Shown here: piece by piece, positions 7,760-16,708 of the stretch
Layout: each line of letters starts with the position of its first letter
Position numbering within the stretch: position 1 is the first letter of the stretch
Source: Bacteroidota bacterium
GTDB lineage: Bacteria; Bacteroidota; Ignavibacteria; UBA10030; UBA6906
NCBI GenBank assembly: GCA_019637975.1
Contig: JAHBUR010000025.1
Span: forward strand, 1 to 54,678
Direction: 5' to 3'
DNA: 54,678 bases
Translations under genes and position numbers: made by a program
The notes under the pieces: model-generated
Told to the model about the DNA's origin: nothing
Seen by the model: only the letters and a program-made list of their open reading frames with translations
Database searches by the model: none

Positions 7760-9184
7760 GTGATCGTGAACGGGAAGTCCACATTCGATGTCACACGCAA
7801 GGCACTCGAAACGGGAACGACTACGGTCGAGCGTGTCACCGGAGAATTTCTGGAAGAGATCGGGAGGAGGAAACGCTTGAATGCGTTTCTTTCCGTCTTT
7901 CACGAGAAGGCTCTCGTACGCGCTCGCAACGTCGATAAGAAAATCGCCGAAGGCCGGGCGGGCACGCTTGCGGGGATGGTCGTTGCTGTGAAAGATATTC
8001 TCTGCATGAAAGGCGAAGTCGTCACGTGCGGCTCGAAGATGTTGCAGAACTTCGTCTCGCCGTACGACGCAACCGCACTCAAGCGTCTGCTTGATGCCGA
8101 TGCCGTGATTGTCGGTAAAACGAACCTTGATGAGTTTGCAATGGGATCGTCGACCGAGAATTCGGCCTACGGTTCTGTTCTGAATCCTCTGGATGAATCC
8201 AAAGTACCCGGCGGCTCAAGTGGTGGCTCGTGTGTTGCCGTGGCAGCGGGCATGTCGCATACGGCGCTTGGCACCGATACCGGCGGTTCGATCCGCCAGC
8301 CCGCGTCGTTCTGCGGCGTTGTCGGCTTGAAACCGACGTACGGAAGAGTGTCGCGGTACGGAATGGTTGCCCTCGCGTCATCATTCGATCAGATTGGGCC
8401 GTTTGCACACACCGTTGCGGACGCGGCGAGCGTTCTGCAAGTGATTGCCGGCCATGATGAGTCGGATTCAACTTCAGCCGACGTGCCGGTTCCCGATTAT
8501 CTTTCCTCTCTCACGAAAGATGTGAAGGGAATGAAAATCGGATTACCGCGAGAAGCGTTCGGTGAAGGATTGAATGAAGAGGTTCGTTCCTCAATCGAAA
8601 AAGCTATCGACTCGCTGAGAGGCGGCGGTGCTGAGATTGTTGAAGTTGGTTTGCCGCATTCGGAATACACCATCTCAACATACTATATTCTCATGACGGC
8701 GGAAGCATCGTCCAATCTTGCCCGCTACGACGGAGCCCGATACGGCTATCGCTCGCCTGGAGTCAAGGATTTGACAGAGATGTATGTGAATTCGAGAAGT
8801 GAAGGGCTGGGCGCTGAAGTGACGCGTCGCATCATGTTGGGGACGTATGTTCTCTCGGCGGGATACTATGATGCCTATTATCGCAAGGCACAGAAAGTGC
8901 GGCGTTTGATTCAGAATGATTTCCTGAATGCTTTCAAGATAGTGGACTGTATCCTGATGCCAACGGCTCCCACAACGGCGTTCAGTGTTGGAGAAAAAGT
9001 TGATGACCCGTTGGCGATGTATCTCTCGGATGTGTATACGGTCTCGGCCAATCTTGCGGGTATTCCCGCGATCAGCGTTCCGTGCGGTGTTGACAGTAGG
9101 GGCTTGCCTATCGGCGTACAACTTCTCGGCAAACAATTCGATGAAGGGACGATTTTGAGAGTGGGGGATTTTCTGCAAACCTGA
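7760..9184 (+). CDS. gatA: Asp-tRNA(Asn)/Glu-tRNA(Gln) amidotransferase subunit A
   Basis: A 474-residue amidase-signature protein. The Ser-cisSer-Lys triad is visible: VAVKDIL (Lys), PGGSSGGSC (cis-Ser) and [10 protein letters not shown] (nucleophile Ser). GatA releases ammonia from glutamine so that GatB can amidate Glu-tRNA(Gln) or Asp-tRNA(Asn). [20 protein letters not shown] is the diagnostic GatA segment that separates it from general amidases. The start is GTG at 7760. The protein stops about ten residues earlier than many GatAs (ending RVGDFLQT). gatB and gatC are not nearby. Confidence 0.93.
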   Translation: MIVNGKSTFDVTRKALETGTTTVERVTGEFLEEIGRRKRLNAFLSVFHEKALVRARNVDKKIAEGRAGTLAGMVVAVKDILCMKGEVVTCGSKMLQNFVSPYDATALKRLLDADAVIVGKTNLDEFAMGSSTENSAYGSVLNPLDESKVPGGSSGGSCVAVAAGMSHTALGTDTGGSIRQPASFCGVVGLKPTYGRVSRYGMVALASSFDQIGPFAHTVADAASVLQVIAGHDESDSTSADVPVPDYLSSLTKDVKGMKIGLPREAFGEGLNEEVRSSIEKAIDSLRGGGAEIVEVGLPHSEYTISTYYILMTAEASSNLARYDGARYGYRSPGVKDLTEMYVNSRSEGLGAEVTRRIMLGTYVLSAGYYDAYYRKAQKVRRLIQNDFLNAFKIVDCILMPTAPTTAFSVGEKVDDPLAMYLSDVYTVSANLAGIPAISVPCGVDSRGLPIGVQLLGKQFDEGTILRVGDFLQT

Positions 9185-9221
9185 ATCTTGAATTCATTTT
9201 TCAACTTAAAGGACAATAAGA

Positions 9222-10231
9222 ATGAGCGTACTCGTCAACAAAAAACAAAAGTCGTTGTGCAGGGGATTACCGGAGGCGAGGGTACATTTCACGCGTCGCA
9301 GATGCTGGCGTACGGAACGAACGTCGTTGCAGGCGTTACGCCCGGCAAAGGCGGCACGAAGTACAAAGGCAACGAGAAGGATCAATTCAACCGCGAAGTT
9401 CCCGTCTTTAACACCGTGGCCGATGCGGTGAATGCTACCGGAGCCGATTGCTCCGTGATTTTTGTCCCCGCGGCGTTCGCGGCTGATGCAATCATGGAAG
9501 CGACATCAGCAGGCATCAAGGTGGTTGTCTGCATTACCGAAGGCATCCCTGCAAAGGATATGGTGAAAGCGTATGAATTCGTGAAGAAGAACGGCACCGT
9601 TCTGATCGGCCCCAATTGTCCCGGCATCATCACGCCGGGTGAATGCAAGGTGGGCATTATGCCGGGCTTCATTCACAAGAAGGGACGTGTTGGCGTTATC
9701 TCGCGCAGCGGGACTCTGACCTATGAGGCCGTCGGGCAACTCACCGCGCTCGGCATCGGACAGTCAACGTGCATCGGTATCGGCGGCGATCCGGTGATCG
9801 GGACGCGGTTCATTGATGCCATCAAGCTGTTCAACGAAGACAGCGGCACCGACGCCGTGATCATGATCGGAGAGATTGGCGGAACGGCGGAAGAAGAAGC
9901 TGCCGCCTATATCAAGAAGCATGTGAATAAACCTGTCGTCGGATTCATTGCCGGACGTACTGCCCCTCCCGGACGGCGCATGGGACACGCCGGGGCAATC
10001 ATTGCCGGTGGAAAAGGAACTGCACAGGAAAAGATGGCGGCGATGAAGAAGGCGGGAATTCATGTCGTTGACACTCCCGCTTTATTAGGCGAAACCATGC
10101 TGAAAGCTCTTATCAAAGCAGGAAAGATCAAAGCAAAATCAAACGGCGCAGCAAAATCAAAAAAGAAGACAAATCCGCTGAAGTCGAAAATGAAATCAGT
10201 CAAGAAAGTCGTGAAACGAAAGAAGCGGTAG
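9222..10231 (+). CDS. sucD: Succinyl-CoA synthetase alpha subunit, apparent 1-nt deletion near the start, basic C-terminal tail
   Basis: The SucD family binds CoA and carries the phosphohistidine of succinyl-CoA synthetase in the TCA cycle. Landmarks are [38 protein letters not shown] and the active His in [10 protein letters not shown]. The expected N-terminus MSVLVNKK starts at ATG 9222 behind AAGGA, but it is out of frame with the body. A single extra A in the A6 run at 9240-9245 would restore [15 protein letters not shown]. An intact frame also exists from TTG at 9188, with an unfamiliar leader ([18 protein letters not shown]). The C-terminus carries about 38 extra lysine-rich residues beyond the usual end. 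sucC is not adjacent. Confidence 0.85.
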
Positions 10232-10303
10232 TTCCTATATCGGCACGAGTTGTCGGATGAAGAGGGAGGAAACCCATATCCCCAACAACATAAAGGTGCA
10301 TCA

Positions 10304-10875
10304 ATGAAAAACGCTCTGATCGGTTCGCTCGTCGCAGCCGTCATCATCTTCGTATTCCAGTTCATGTCGTGGATGGTTCTGGGAATCCATGACAATTCGA
10401 TGAAATACACTCCGCAACAGGAGGCCGTGCTCGCGGCGTTGTCGGAGAACCTTCAGGAAAGCGGTTTGTATGCAATTCCCAATCTGCCGCCCGGCAGCTC
10501 GAATGAAGAACGTCAGGCATTCGATCAAAGCATAGTAGGCAAGCCGTGGGCAGTTTGTTCAGTATCATGCGAATTGTAGCGGCATGGCGGCATCACCAAA
10601 TGGTATATGGTTTTCTTTTGAATCTTGTGGCCGCGTTTGTGATGGCGTACGTCATGTCGGCGGGCGGGGAAAAGTTCGCTTCCTTTGGATCACGATTCAT
10701 GCTGGCTGTCGGGTTCATTGTTTTCCTTGTGTTTCAAAGTTCCCTCATGATGGCGAACTGGTGGGAAACGCCGTGGCACTATCTCTCGGGCGAAATCACC
10801 GATCACGTCGTCGGTTGGTTGCTCGGAGGTTTCTGGCTTTCATGGTGGATGGGAAGAAGTAAGACGAGTGCGTAG
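10304..10875 (+). pseudogene. Small membrane protein split by a frameshift
   Basis: Two overlapping frames make one protein of about 190 residues. Frame one runs from ATG 10304 (AAGGTG upstream), starting MKNALIGSLVAAVIIFVFQ, and stops at 10579 just after GKPWA. Frame two carries the rest (FSIMRIVAAWRHHQMVYGF onward) to 10875. Adding one base near 10554-10557, for example one T in AGTTTG, joins them. The product would have an N-terminal helix, a soluble segment and two or three further helices, ending WLSWWMGRSK. I recall similar unnamed membrane proteins in Bacteroidota but cannot name a family. It is either a sequencing or assembly error or a recently broken gene; note the similar defect in sucD 1.3 kb upstream. 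Confidence 0.6.
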
Positions 10876-10877
10876 AA

Positions 10878-10985
10878 TTTATAGAGTTGAGAGTGTGTAG
10901 AGTTGCTTTGCTCCAGGCTCTCCACTCTGAGCTTCACTCTCAACACAACTCTACACACTCTATGAACTCTCACAACTCTATAAAC
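10878..10985. repeat. Large imperfect inverted repeat before ndk
   Basis: The left arm (10878-10905) contains TATAGAGTTGAGAGTGTGTA followed by GAGTTG. The right arm (10946-10985) carries its reverse complement with a short insertion (CAACTCTACACACTCT ... AACTCTATAAA). The 40-nt centre is rich in the same ACTCT words. It fills almost all of the space between the membrane-protein gene and ndk. It could act as a terminator-like hairpin or be a decayed repeat element. Confidence 0.6.
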
Positions 10986-11002
10986 TAAGTCAAAGGACAA
11001 AC

Positions 11003-11422
11003 ATGGCAGTTGAACGTACACTTGCAATTCTCAAACCGGATTGTGTCAGGAAGAATCTTCAAGGCGAAGTGATCATGCGGATTCAGAAAGCGGGATTCAA
11101 GATTCTCGGCATGAAGCAAATCCGTCTCACAAAAGAAATGGCGGGAGCCTTCTACGCCGTGCACAAAGGCAGGCCGTTCTACGACGGACTCGTCGAGTTT
11201 ATGACCAGCGGGCCGGTCGTCCCGATTGCGTTGGAGAAAGAAGACGCCGTCACTGATTACCGCACACTCATCGGCGCAACCGATCCGAAAGATGCAGCAG
11301 AAGGCACAATCCGGAAACTCTATGCCGATAACAAGGGGGAGAATATTGTTCACGGCTCCGATTCGGCTGAGAACGGGAGAATTGAAGTGGCGTTCTTCTT
11401 CGGCGAACACGAACTTGTGTAG
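11003..11422 (+). CDS. ndk: Nucleoside diphosphate kinase
   Basis: A 139-residue cytoplasmic enzyme that balances nucleoside triphosphates by phosphate transfer through an active-site histidine. [14 protein letters not shown] begins the family fold, and [12 protein letters not shown] contains the catalytic His and the NDK signature. Full length for the family. An AAAGGA motif sits a few bases before the ATG. The gene is flanked by repeats on both sides and appears to be its own unit. Confidence 0.96.
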   Translation: MAVERTLAILKPDCVRKNLQGEVIMRIQKAGFKILGMKQIRLTKEMAGAFYAVHKGRPFYDGLVEFMTSGPVVPIALEKEDAVTDYRTLIGATDPKDAAEGTIRKLYADNKGENIVHGSDSAENGRIEVAFFFGEHELV

Positions 11423-11448
11423 GCAAAGTCAAATGTAGTAAGTCACCC

Positions 11449-11478
11449 GGTAGAGACGTTCAATTGAACGTCTCTACC
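11449..11478. repeat. Perfect 30-bp palindrome, repeat family A copy 1
   Basis: GGTAGAGACGTTCAA is followed directly by its exact reverse complement TTGAACGTCTCTACC. A near-identical copy lies at 38623-38650. It sits between ndk and the Nudix gene, 15 nt before the latter's start codon, so it would form a strong hairpin in the transcript close to the ribosome-binding site. Confidence 0.9.
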
Positions 11479-11493
11479 CATTTAGAGGGAATA

Positions 11494-12033
11494 ATGTCAC
11501 TCAAGCGCTGGAAGAAAATCTCCGAAGAGACTCTCTTCAAGAACAACTGGTGGACGTACAAGCGGGATACATTTGAACTTCCCAACGGCAAGGTCGGGGA
11601 GTACAACTACGTCCACATCGGCGGCTCGGCGATGGTTGTTCCTATTATGAAAGATGGAAGAGTGTTGCTCGTTAATCAGTACCGCTACTTGAACGAAAAG
11701 GAAAGTCTCGAGTTTCCCTGCGGCAGTGTCAAGGATGGAATGTCGCACGATGAAACGGCGTGGCGTGAGTTGGCGGAAGAGACGGGCTACTCATCGAGCA
11801 GGTTCTTTCTTGCCGGAGAATTCAATCCCTACAACGGCGTCACCAACGAGATCTGCAAAGTCTACATTGCGCGGGAGTTGCAGCATGTCGGCGGCACACC
11901 CGATGAGACGGAAGAGTTTGAATTGCTTCCTCTTACAGCTGACGAAATTGATACGAAGATTCGGAATGGCGAGATTTGGGACGGAATGACAATCGCTGCC
12001 TGGGCGATTGTGAAAACTAACATTGATGTTTGA
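11494..12033 (+). CDS. Nudix hydrolase, ADP-ribose pyrophosphatase-like
   Basis: A 179-residue Nudix-fold protein. The Nudix box reads CGSVKDGMSHDETAWREL followed by AEETGY: the metal-binding REL-x-EE is intact, but the first conserved glutamate (G-x5-E) is methionine. Upstream RVLLVNQYRY and the overall layout resemble ADP-ribose or nucleotide-sugar pyrophosphatases, which hydrolyse a nucleoside diphosphate linked to another group. The start ATG at 11494 follows AGAGGG; a longer frame would run through the palindrome. Substrate is uncertain. Confidence 0.8.
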   Translation: MSLKRWKKISEETLFKNNWWTYKRDTFELPNGKVGEYNYVHIGGSAMVVPIMKDGRVLLVNQYRYLNEKESLEFPCGSVKDGMSHDETAWRELAEETGYSSSRFFLAGEFNPYNGVTNEICKVYIARELQHVGGTPDETEEFELLPLTADEIDTKIRNGEIWDGMTIAAWAIVKTNIDV

Positions 12034-12065
12034 TCAGAACACTTTGTGCCTTCGCGTCTTCGAGG

Positions 12066-13673
12066 TTAGTCTTTTTCCAGCAAGATCTTAAACGGCAGTT
12101 CGCTCAACTCCATCCCTTCATTCTTGTCAAGAAAATAGTTCAGCGCCCAATCACCGGGGAAGAGGATGGCAAGCTGTCCGTGTGAGTCCTCGGCAAGCGC
12201 GGCACCGCTCGGAATCATCATTGATTTGATCTTCTCTTCCGGCGTTTCGGGAGAGAGCCATCGCAGAAATTTCCATTCTGTTTGCTCCATGCGCGATGGG
12301 GCACCGTACTCACTTTCCAATCTATATTGAACGACTTCAAACTGCAGCGGGCCGACGGCTGCCAGGATCGGTATGCGTGACCCGGAATTGAACCGATAGA
12401 ATACCTGAACGACACCCTCCTGCGTCAACTGGTCGACGCCGTCACGGAATTTCTTGTAGTTCGCCGGACTCGGATTGTGCAGCATGACGAAATGTTCGGG
12501 AGGGAAACGGGGAATCTCATCATAGACGATAGTAGGATCCTCCGTCAACGTATCGCCAATGTGAAACTCCGATTGGCCGATGAAGCCGACGATATCGCCT
12601 GCAAACGCCTCGTCGATTGTTTCGCGTGATTGACCGAACATTTTCTGGGAGTTTGCCAGCCGGACTTTCTTAGCAGTGCGTGCGTGCGTGACGAACATAT
12701 CCCTTTCAAATCGCCCCGAACAGACCCGCAGGAACGCGATTCGGTCGCGGTGTCGCGGATCCATATTGGCCTGTATTTTGAAGATAAATCCGGAAAACCG
12801 CTCGTCATCCGGCTGAATGAACTGCTCACCCGAAACATGCGGGGCCGGAGGGGCGGCGTGTTCCAGAAACCCATCCAGCAGCAGTTGTACGCCGAAGTTA
12901 TTCTTCGCGCTGCCGAAAAAGACGGGCGTGATCTTTCCGTTCAAAACAGCATTCGAGTTATAGGTCGAACCGGCGATTTCCAGCATTTCAATTTCTTCGA
13001 GAAGGCGGGTATGTGTGTTGTCGCTCAACTTATCTTTCACGTTTGGATCGTTGAGAGACGCGATTGCCTCCGGGGCACGGTACATGCCGCCGACGGTTCT
13101 TTCGTAAAAATGAACCTCCCGTGTTTGCCGGTCGTACACGCCGCGGAATTCTTCGCCCGTGCCGAGCGGGTAGTTCATCGCAAAGGCGCCGATGCCGAGA
13201 ACCTCTTCCAACTCATCTATCAAGGCAAGCGGATCGAGTGTCGGCCGGTCGCATTTGTTCATGAAGGTGAAGATGGGAATGTGCCGACGACGGCAGACTT
13301 CAAACAGCTTCTTCGTTTGGGTTTCAATGCCTTTGCCCGCATCAATCACCATAATGACACCGTCGACGGCGGTGAGGACGCGATACGTATCTTCGGAGAA
13401 ATCCTGATGCCCCGGTGTATCCAGCAAGTTGATTCTGTATCCGCTGTATTCGAATTGCAGCACAGTCGAGCTAATGGAAATGCCTCGCTTGCGCTCAAGT
13501 TCCATCCAATCGCTTGTCGTTTGCCGCTGTTGCTTCTTTGCTGTCACCGAGCCGGCAAGTTGTACTGCGCCGCCGTAGAGCAGAAACTTCTCGGTAAGCG
13601 TGGTTTTCCCGGCATCCGGATGGGAGATGATGGCGAATGTGCGCCGTTTTGAGATTTCTTCTTTGATGCCCAT
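12066..13673 (-). CDS. prfC: Peptide chain release factor 3
   Basis: A 535-residue translational GTPase that recycles RF1/RF2 after termination. The GTP-binding motifs are all visible: SHPDAGKTTLTEK (G1), ERKRGISISST (switch I), DTPGHQDFSEDTYR (G3) and NKCDRP (G4). The C-terminal part (VVQYRLESEYGAP, PLQFEVV) is RF3-specific and separates it from EF-G. The ATG at 13673 gives MGIKEEISKRRTFAIISHPD, typical of RF3. It is transcribed convergently with the Nudix gene and divergently from tex. Confidence 0.95.
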   Translation of the reverse strand: MGIKEEISKRRTFAIISHPDAGKTTLTEKFLLYGGAVQLAGSVTAKKQQRQTTSDWMELERKRGISISSTVLQFEYSGYRINLLDTPGHQDFSEDTYRVLTAVDGVIMVIDAGKGIETQTKKLFEVCRRRHIPIFTFMNKCDRPTLDPLALIDELEEVLGIGAFAMNYPLGTGEEFRGVYDRQTREVHFYERTVGGMYRAPEAIASLNDPNVKDKLSDNTHTRLLEEIEMLEIAGSTYNSNAVLNGKITPVFFGSAKNNFGVQLLLDGFLEHAAPPAPHVSGEQFIQPDDERFSGFIFKIQANMDPRHRDRIAFLRVCSGRFERDMFVTHARTAKKVRLANSQKMFGQSRETIDEAFAGDIVGFIGQSEFHIGDTLTEDPTIVYDEIPRFPPEHFVMLHNPSPANYKKFRDGVDQLTQEGVVQVFYRFNSGSRIPILAAVGPLQFEVVQYRLESEYGAPSRMEQTEWKFLRWLSPETPEEKIKSMMIPSGAALAEDSHGQLAILFPGDWALNYFLDKNEGMELSELPFKILLEKD

Positions 13674-13708
13674 GCAAGTGTTCTTCAATCCAACAAAAAG
13701 AATTGCCA

Positions 13709-13786
13709 CTCCCGAAGGGACGCCTTCGGCGGGAGACACCAAGTCACGGAGGCTTCATGAAGAGGAATCCTCTGTGTCCCTGTGAC
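13709..13786. repeat. Inverted repeats between prfC and tex
   Basis: Two adjacent hairpins. CTCCCGAAGG (13709-13718) pairs with CCTTC...GGGAG (13723-13735) with a 3-nt bulge. Then GTCAC at 13743-13747 faces GTGAC at 13782-13786, enclosing CACGGAGG (13745-13752) facing CCTCTGTG (13769-13776, one mismatch) and a perfect core CTTCATGAAG (13753-13762). Similar CTTTGTG/CTTCG words occur at 12045-12064 beyond the other end of prfC. Confidence 0.5.
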
Positions 13787-13830
13787 TCTGTGGCGGAAGA
13801 ATATAAGGAAAAAGAGAGGGGTGAACAATG

Positions 13831-13863
13831 TTTGAATCGAATCATTTTTTTTGTGTACATTAT
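13831..13863 (+). promoter_or_regulatory. Predicted promoter of tex
   Basis: TTTG at 13831-13834, a 21-nt spacer, then TACATTAT at 13856-13863, followed by TCAGCG as at the lepA promoter. It lies about 32 nt upstream of the tex ATG. Confidence 0.5.
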
Positions 13864-13894
13864 TCAGCGTTTGTTCCATTCATAGTTGCATCAT

Positions 13895-16204
13895 ATGCTT
13901 AACATCCCCGAACTTCTTTCCAAAGAGTTTTCCCTCAAACTCACCAACGTTCAGAATGCCCTCCAGCTTCATATTGAGGGAGGCACGATTCCGTTTATCG
14001 CCCGCTATCGAAAAGAACGGACGGGGGAGATGGATGAAACACAGCTCCGCAACCTCTTCGATCGATTTGTCTATCTCACCGAACTCGAAGATCGTAAAGC
14101 AACCGTTCTTAAGTCTATTGAAGAACAGGGAAAGCTTACGGACGAGCTTCGCGCAAAAATCGAAGCGACTCTTCAGAAAACCGAGCTGGAGGATTTGTAC
14201 CTCCCCTACAAACCGAAGAAACGGACACGCGCGACGGTGGCAAGGGAAAAAGGACTTGAACCGCTGGCGGAGTTCATAAAATCGCTCAACATTCCGGAAT
14301 CACCGCAAGCATCTCTCGATGACGAGGCGGCGAAGTATGTTTCCGGGGAAAAAGGTGTTGCAACCGCGGGCGAGGCTCTCGCCGGGGCATCGGACATTCT
14401 TGCGGAGGAAGCGTCGGAAAAGGCCGAGTTGCGGGCACATAGCCGCGAATACTTCCTTAAAGAGGGAGTATTTGTCTCGAAGGTGAAGGATGAATTTCCG
14501 GCTGGGACAACGAAGTTTGAGATGTATCGTGAGTACAAAATACGCGTCAAGGATATACATCCCCACAACATGTTGGCTCTTCGTCGGGGCGAACATGAAG
14601 GTGTGCTGACATTTGAACTTCAATTCGACGAGGCCGTTGTGCTGAGCTATCTCGAAGGCAAGGAAATCCACACAAAGGCCCGGAACGTTGTCGATTACTA
14701 CAGGGCAATGGTGAAAGATGCATTCGAGCGTTTGATGCGTTTCTCACTCGAAACGGATGTTCGGGTTGAAAAGAAAATCCAAGCCGATGAAGTCTCCATC
14801 AGGACATTCGAGGAGAACTTGCGAGAACTGCTGCTGTCGAGTCCGGCAGGAATGAAACCGACAATGGGCGTCGACCCGGGTTTCAGAACGGGCTGCAAAG
14901 TATGCGTGATCAGCGAGACCGGCAAGTTCCTGCACTATGAAGCCATCTTTCCCCATCAATCCGAAGCGCAGCGGGAGAAGGCGGCACAGATTCTTCTCGA
15001 TCTTATCAACAAGAATAACATCGAGCTTGTCGCAATCGGTAACGGAACAGCCGGAAGGGAAACGGATGAATTTGTTGCTGAAGTCATCAAGAACCTCGAA
15101 AAGCCCCCCGTCAAAGTCATCGTCAACGAATCCGGCGCTTCAGTCTACTCGGCAAGTCATGTTGCGAAAGAGGAATTTCCGGAACTCGACGTTACGGTAC
15201 GCGGTGCCATCAGTATCGGCCGACGTTTGCAGGACCCGCTTGCCGAGCTTGTCAAGATTGATCCGAAATCCATCGGCGTGGGACAGTACCAACACGACGT
15301 TGATCAGAAACTGTTGAAAAAGAAATTGGAGGAAACGGTTCAGAGTTGCGTCAACTACGTCGGTGTCGATCTGAATCTCGCTTCGGCGGAGTTGCTGAAG
15401 TATGTGTCCGGCTTGAACCGGACTGTGGCAAAGAACATCGTCAAGTATCGTGAAGATAACGGCGCTTTTCGGAATCGTCATCAACTGAATGACGTGCCAA
15501 AGTTCGGCCCGAAGGCATTCGAGCAAGCGGCGGGCTTTTTGCGCATCCGCAACGGGGAAAATCCGCTCGACAACTCGGCCGTACATCCCGAAAGCTATGA
15601 GATTGCCGAAGCAATCGTGAGAGACTTGGGCGTAACGCTGAACGAGGTGCCAAAAGCTGTCGATAAACTGAAATCTCTTGACCTCAAGAAGTACATCAAT
15701 GATTCAATTGGCGAACCGACGCTGCGTGACATTATCAAAGAGCTGCAAAAGCCCGGCCGCGACCCGCGGGCAGAATTCAAGTACGCACATTTTCAAGAGG
15801 GCGTGAAGGAGATCAAAGATCTCAAGCCGGGTATGCAGCTTGAAGGTGTGGTCACGAACGTTGCAAACTTCGGAGCGTTTGTCGATATCGGCGTTCATCA
15901 CGACGGACTTGTGCATGTGTCCCAGCTCGCCAACAGGTATGTCCAAGATCCGATGAAGGTTGTGAAGGTCGGGCAGATTGTCAAGGTCCGGGTGCTTGAA
16001 GTGAATGAAAAGTTGAAACGCATTTCGCTCACCATGAAATCTCCTGACGCGCCTCATCCAAAACCAAAATCCGAAAAGAATGCTGAGAAGAAGCGTGATA
16101 CAAAAAACAAGAAGAAGTCCGAGATGAAAATGCACAAGCAGGAACCAAAGAATGAACCGCACTTCACTTTGGACGACTTGAAGGCGAAGTACAATAAGCA
16201 ATGA
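13895..16204 (+). CDS. tex: Tex-type RNA-binding transcription accessory protein
   Basis: A 769-residue protein. It has the Tex N-terminal helical domain (starting MLNIPELLSKEFSL, with FIARYRKERTGEMDE), a YqgF/RNase H-like core (MGVDPGFRTGCKVCV), tandem helix-hairpin-helix elements (about LLKYVSGLNRTVAKNIV) and a C-terminal S1 RNA-binding domain (GMQLEGVVTNVANFGAFVDI). A lysine-rich tail follows, ending LDDLKAKYNKQ. Tex proteins act in transcription and RNA metabolism and bind nucleic acid; the mechanism is incompletely known. The ATG at 13895 is chosen over the TTG at 13886. No Shine-Dalgarno is visible. The stop overlaps the next start (ATGA). Confidence 0.95.
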   Translation: MLNIPELLSKEFSLKLTNVQNALQLHIEGGTIPFIARYRKERTGEMDETQLRNLFDRFVYLTELEDRKATVLKSIEEQGKLTDELRAKIEATLQKTELEDLYLPYKPKKRTRATVAREKGLEPLAEFIKSLNIPESPQASLDDEAAKYVSGEKGVATAGEALAGASDILAEEASEKAELRAHSREYFLKEGVFVSKVKDEFPAGTTKFEMYREYKIRVKDIHPHNMLALRRGEHEGVLTFELQFDEAVVLSYLEGKEIHTKARNVVDYYRAMVKDAFERLMRFSLETDVRVEKKIQADEVSIRTFEENLRELLLSSPAGMKPTMGVDPGFRTGCKVCVISETGKFLHYEAIFPHQSEAQREKAAQILLDLINKNNIELVAIGNGTAGRETDEFVAEVIKNLEKPPVKVIVNESGASVYSASHVAKEEFPELDVTVRGAISIGRRLQDPLAELVKIDPKSIGVGQYQHDVDQKLLKKKLEETVQSCVNYVGVDLNLASAELLKYVSGLNRTVAKNIVKYREDNGAFRNRHQLNDVPKFGPKAFEQAAGFLRIRNGENPLDNSAVHPESYEIAEAIVRDLGVTLNEVPKAVDKLKSLDLKKYINDSIGEPTLRDIIKELQKPGRDPRAEFKYAHFQEGVKEIKDLKPGMQLEGVVTNVANFGAFVDIGVHHDGLVHVSQLANRYVQDPMKVVKVGQIVKVRVLEVNEKLKRISLTMKSPDAPHPKPKSEKNAEKKRDTKNKKKSEMKMHKQEPKNEPHFTLDDLKAKYNKQ

Positions 16205-16587
16205 AGGCGGGGATCTTCATCGGATGTCTTACGCTCACACTGGTTGCTCCCGGCTGCATGGAAACAGGAATCAACAACGGGATAATCTGCACGACAGAGG
16301 CGCGGGCAGGGATTCAAATTGATATTCGTGACTCCCTTAGCGGCCAGCCCGCGGCGATTGGAGCGACCGTAGTTGTCCAGCACAATACCTATATCGATAC
16401 ATTGCGCGGGATTCTTCTCGCTGATTCGTTGACAGTCTCGGGGGCGTATGAACGGCCCGGCATCTATACGATTATCATCACAAAATCCGGTTATGTGGAC
16501 TGGATTCGCCCGGACGTTGTCGTCAACAAAGATGAATGCCACGTTATCACCGTCCGCCTTGAAGCCCGGCTCGAACGAGTTCCATAG
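16201..16587 (+). CDS. Putative lipoprotein with a carboxypeptidase-regulatory-like domain
   Basis: A 128-residue protein with a hydrophobic N-terminus ending LVAPGC, a weak lipobox with cysteine at residue 19. The remainder reads as a short beta-sandwich (IQIDIRDSLSGQPAAIGATV, PGIYTIIITKSGY) like the carboxypeptidase regulatory-like domains common in Bacteroidota surface proteins. It overlaps tex by 4 nt, so it is translationally coupled. I do not recognise a specific family. It could instead be a secreted soluble protein. Confidence 0.6.
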   Translation: MKAGIFIGCLTLTLVAPGCMETGINNGIICTTEARAGIQIDIRDSLSGQPAAIGATVVVQHNTYIDTLRGILLADSLTVSGAYERPGIYTIIITKSGYVDWIRPDVVVNKDECHVITVRLEARLERVP

Positions 16588-16708
16588 TTTTCATTGTTCT
16601 TTTGCTGCGAAGTCATAATCATTCCGACCATTTTTTGGTAAGCTATTCATCTTGTGGGTCTGTTCTGTTTGTAATCAACATTATGCTATATCTGTCAAGG
16701 AGAAATCA

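Noticed and set aside
9235-9255. Programmed -1 frameshift in sucD as a regulated event
   Set aside because: The site lacks a canonical X-XXY-YYZ heptamer in the right phase and SucD is not known to use recoding; a deletion or sequence error is simpler. The anomaly itself is reported.
12630-13652. A 340-codon open frame on the plus strand
   Set aside because: It is antisense to prfC, which has all GTPase motifs; codon content is that of a shadow.
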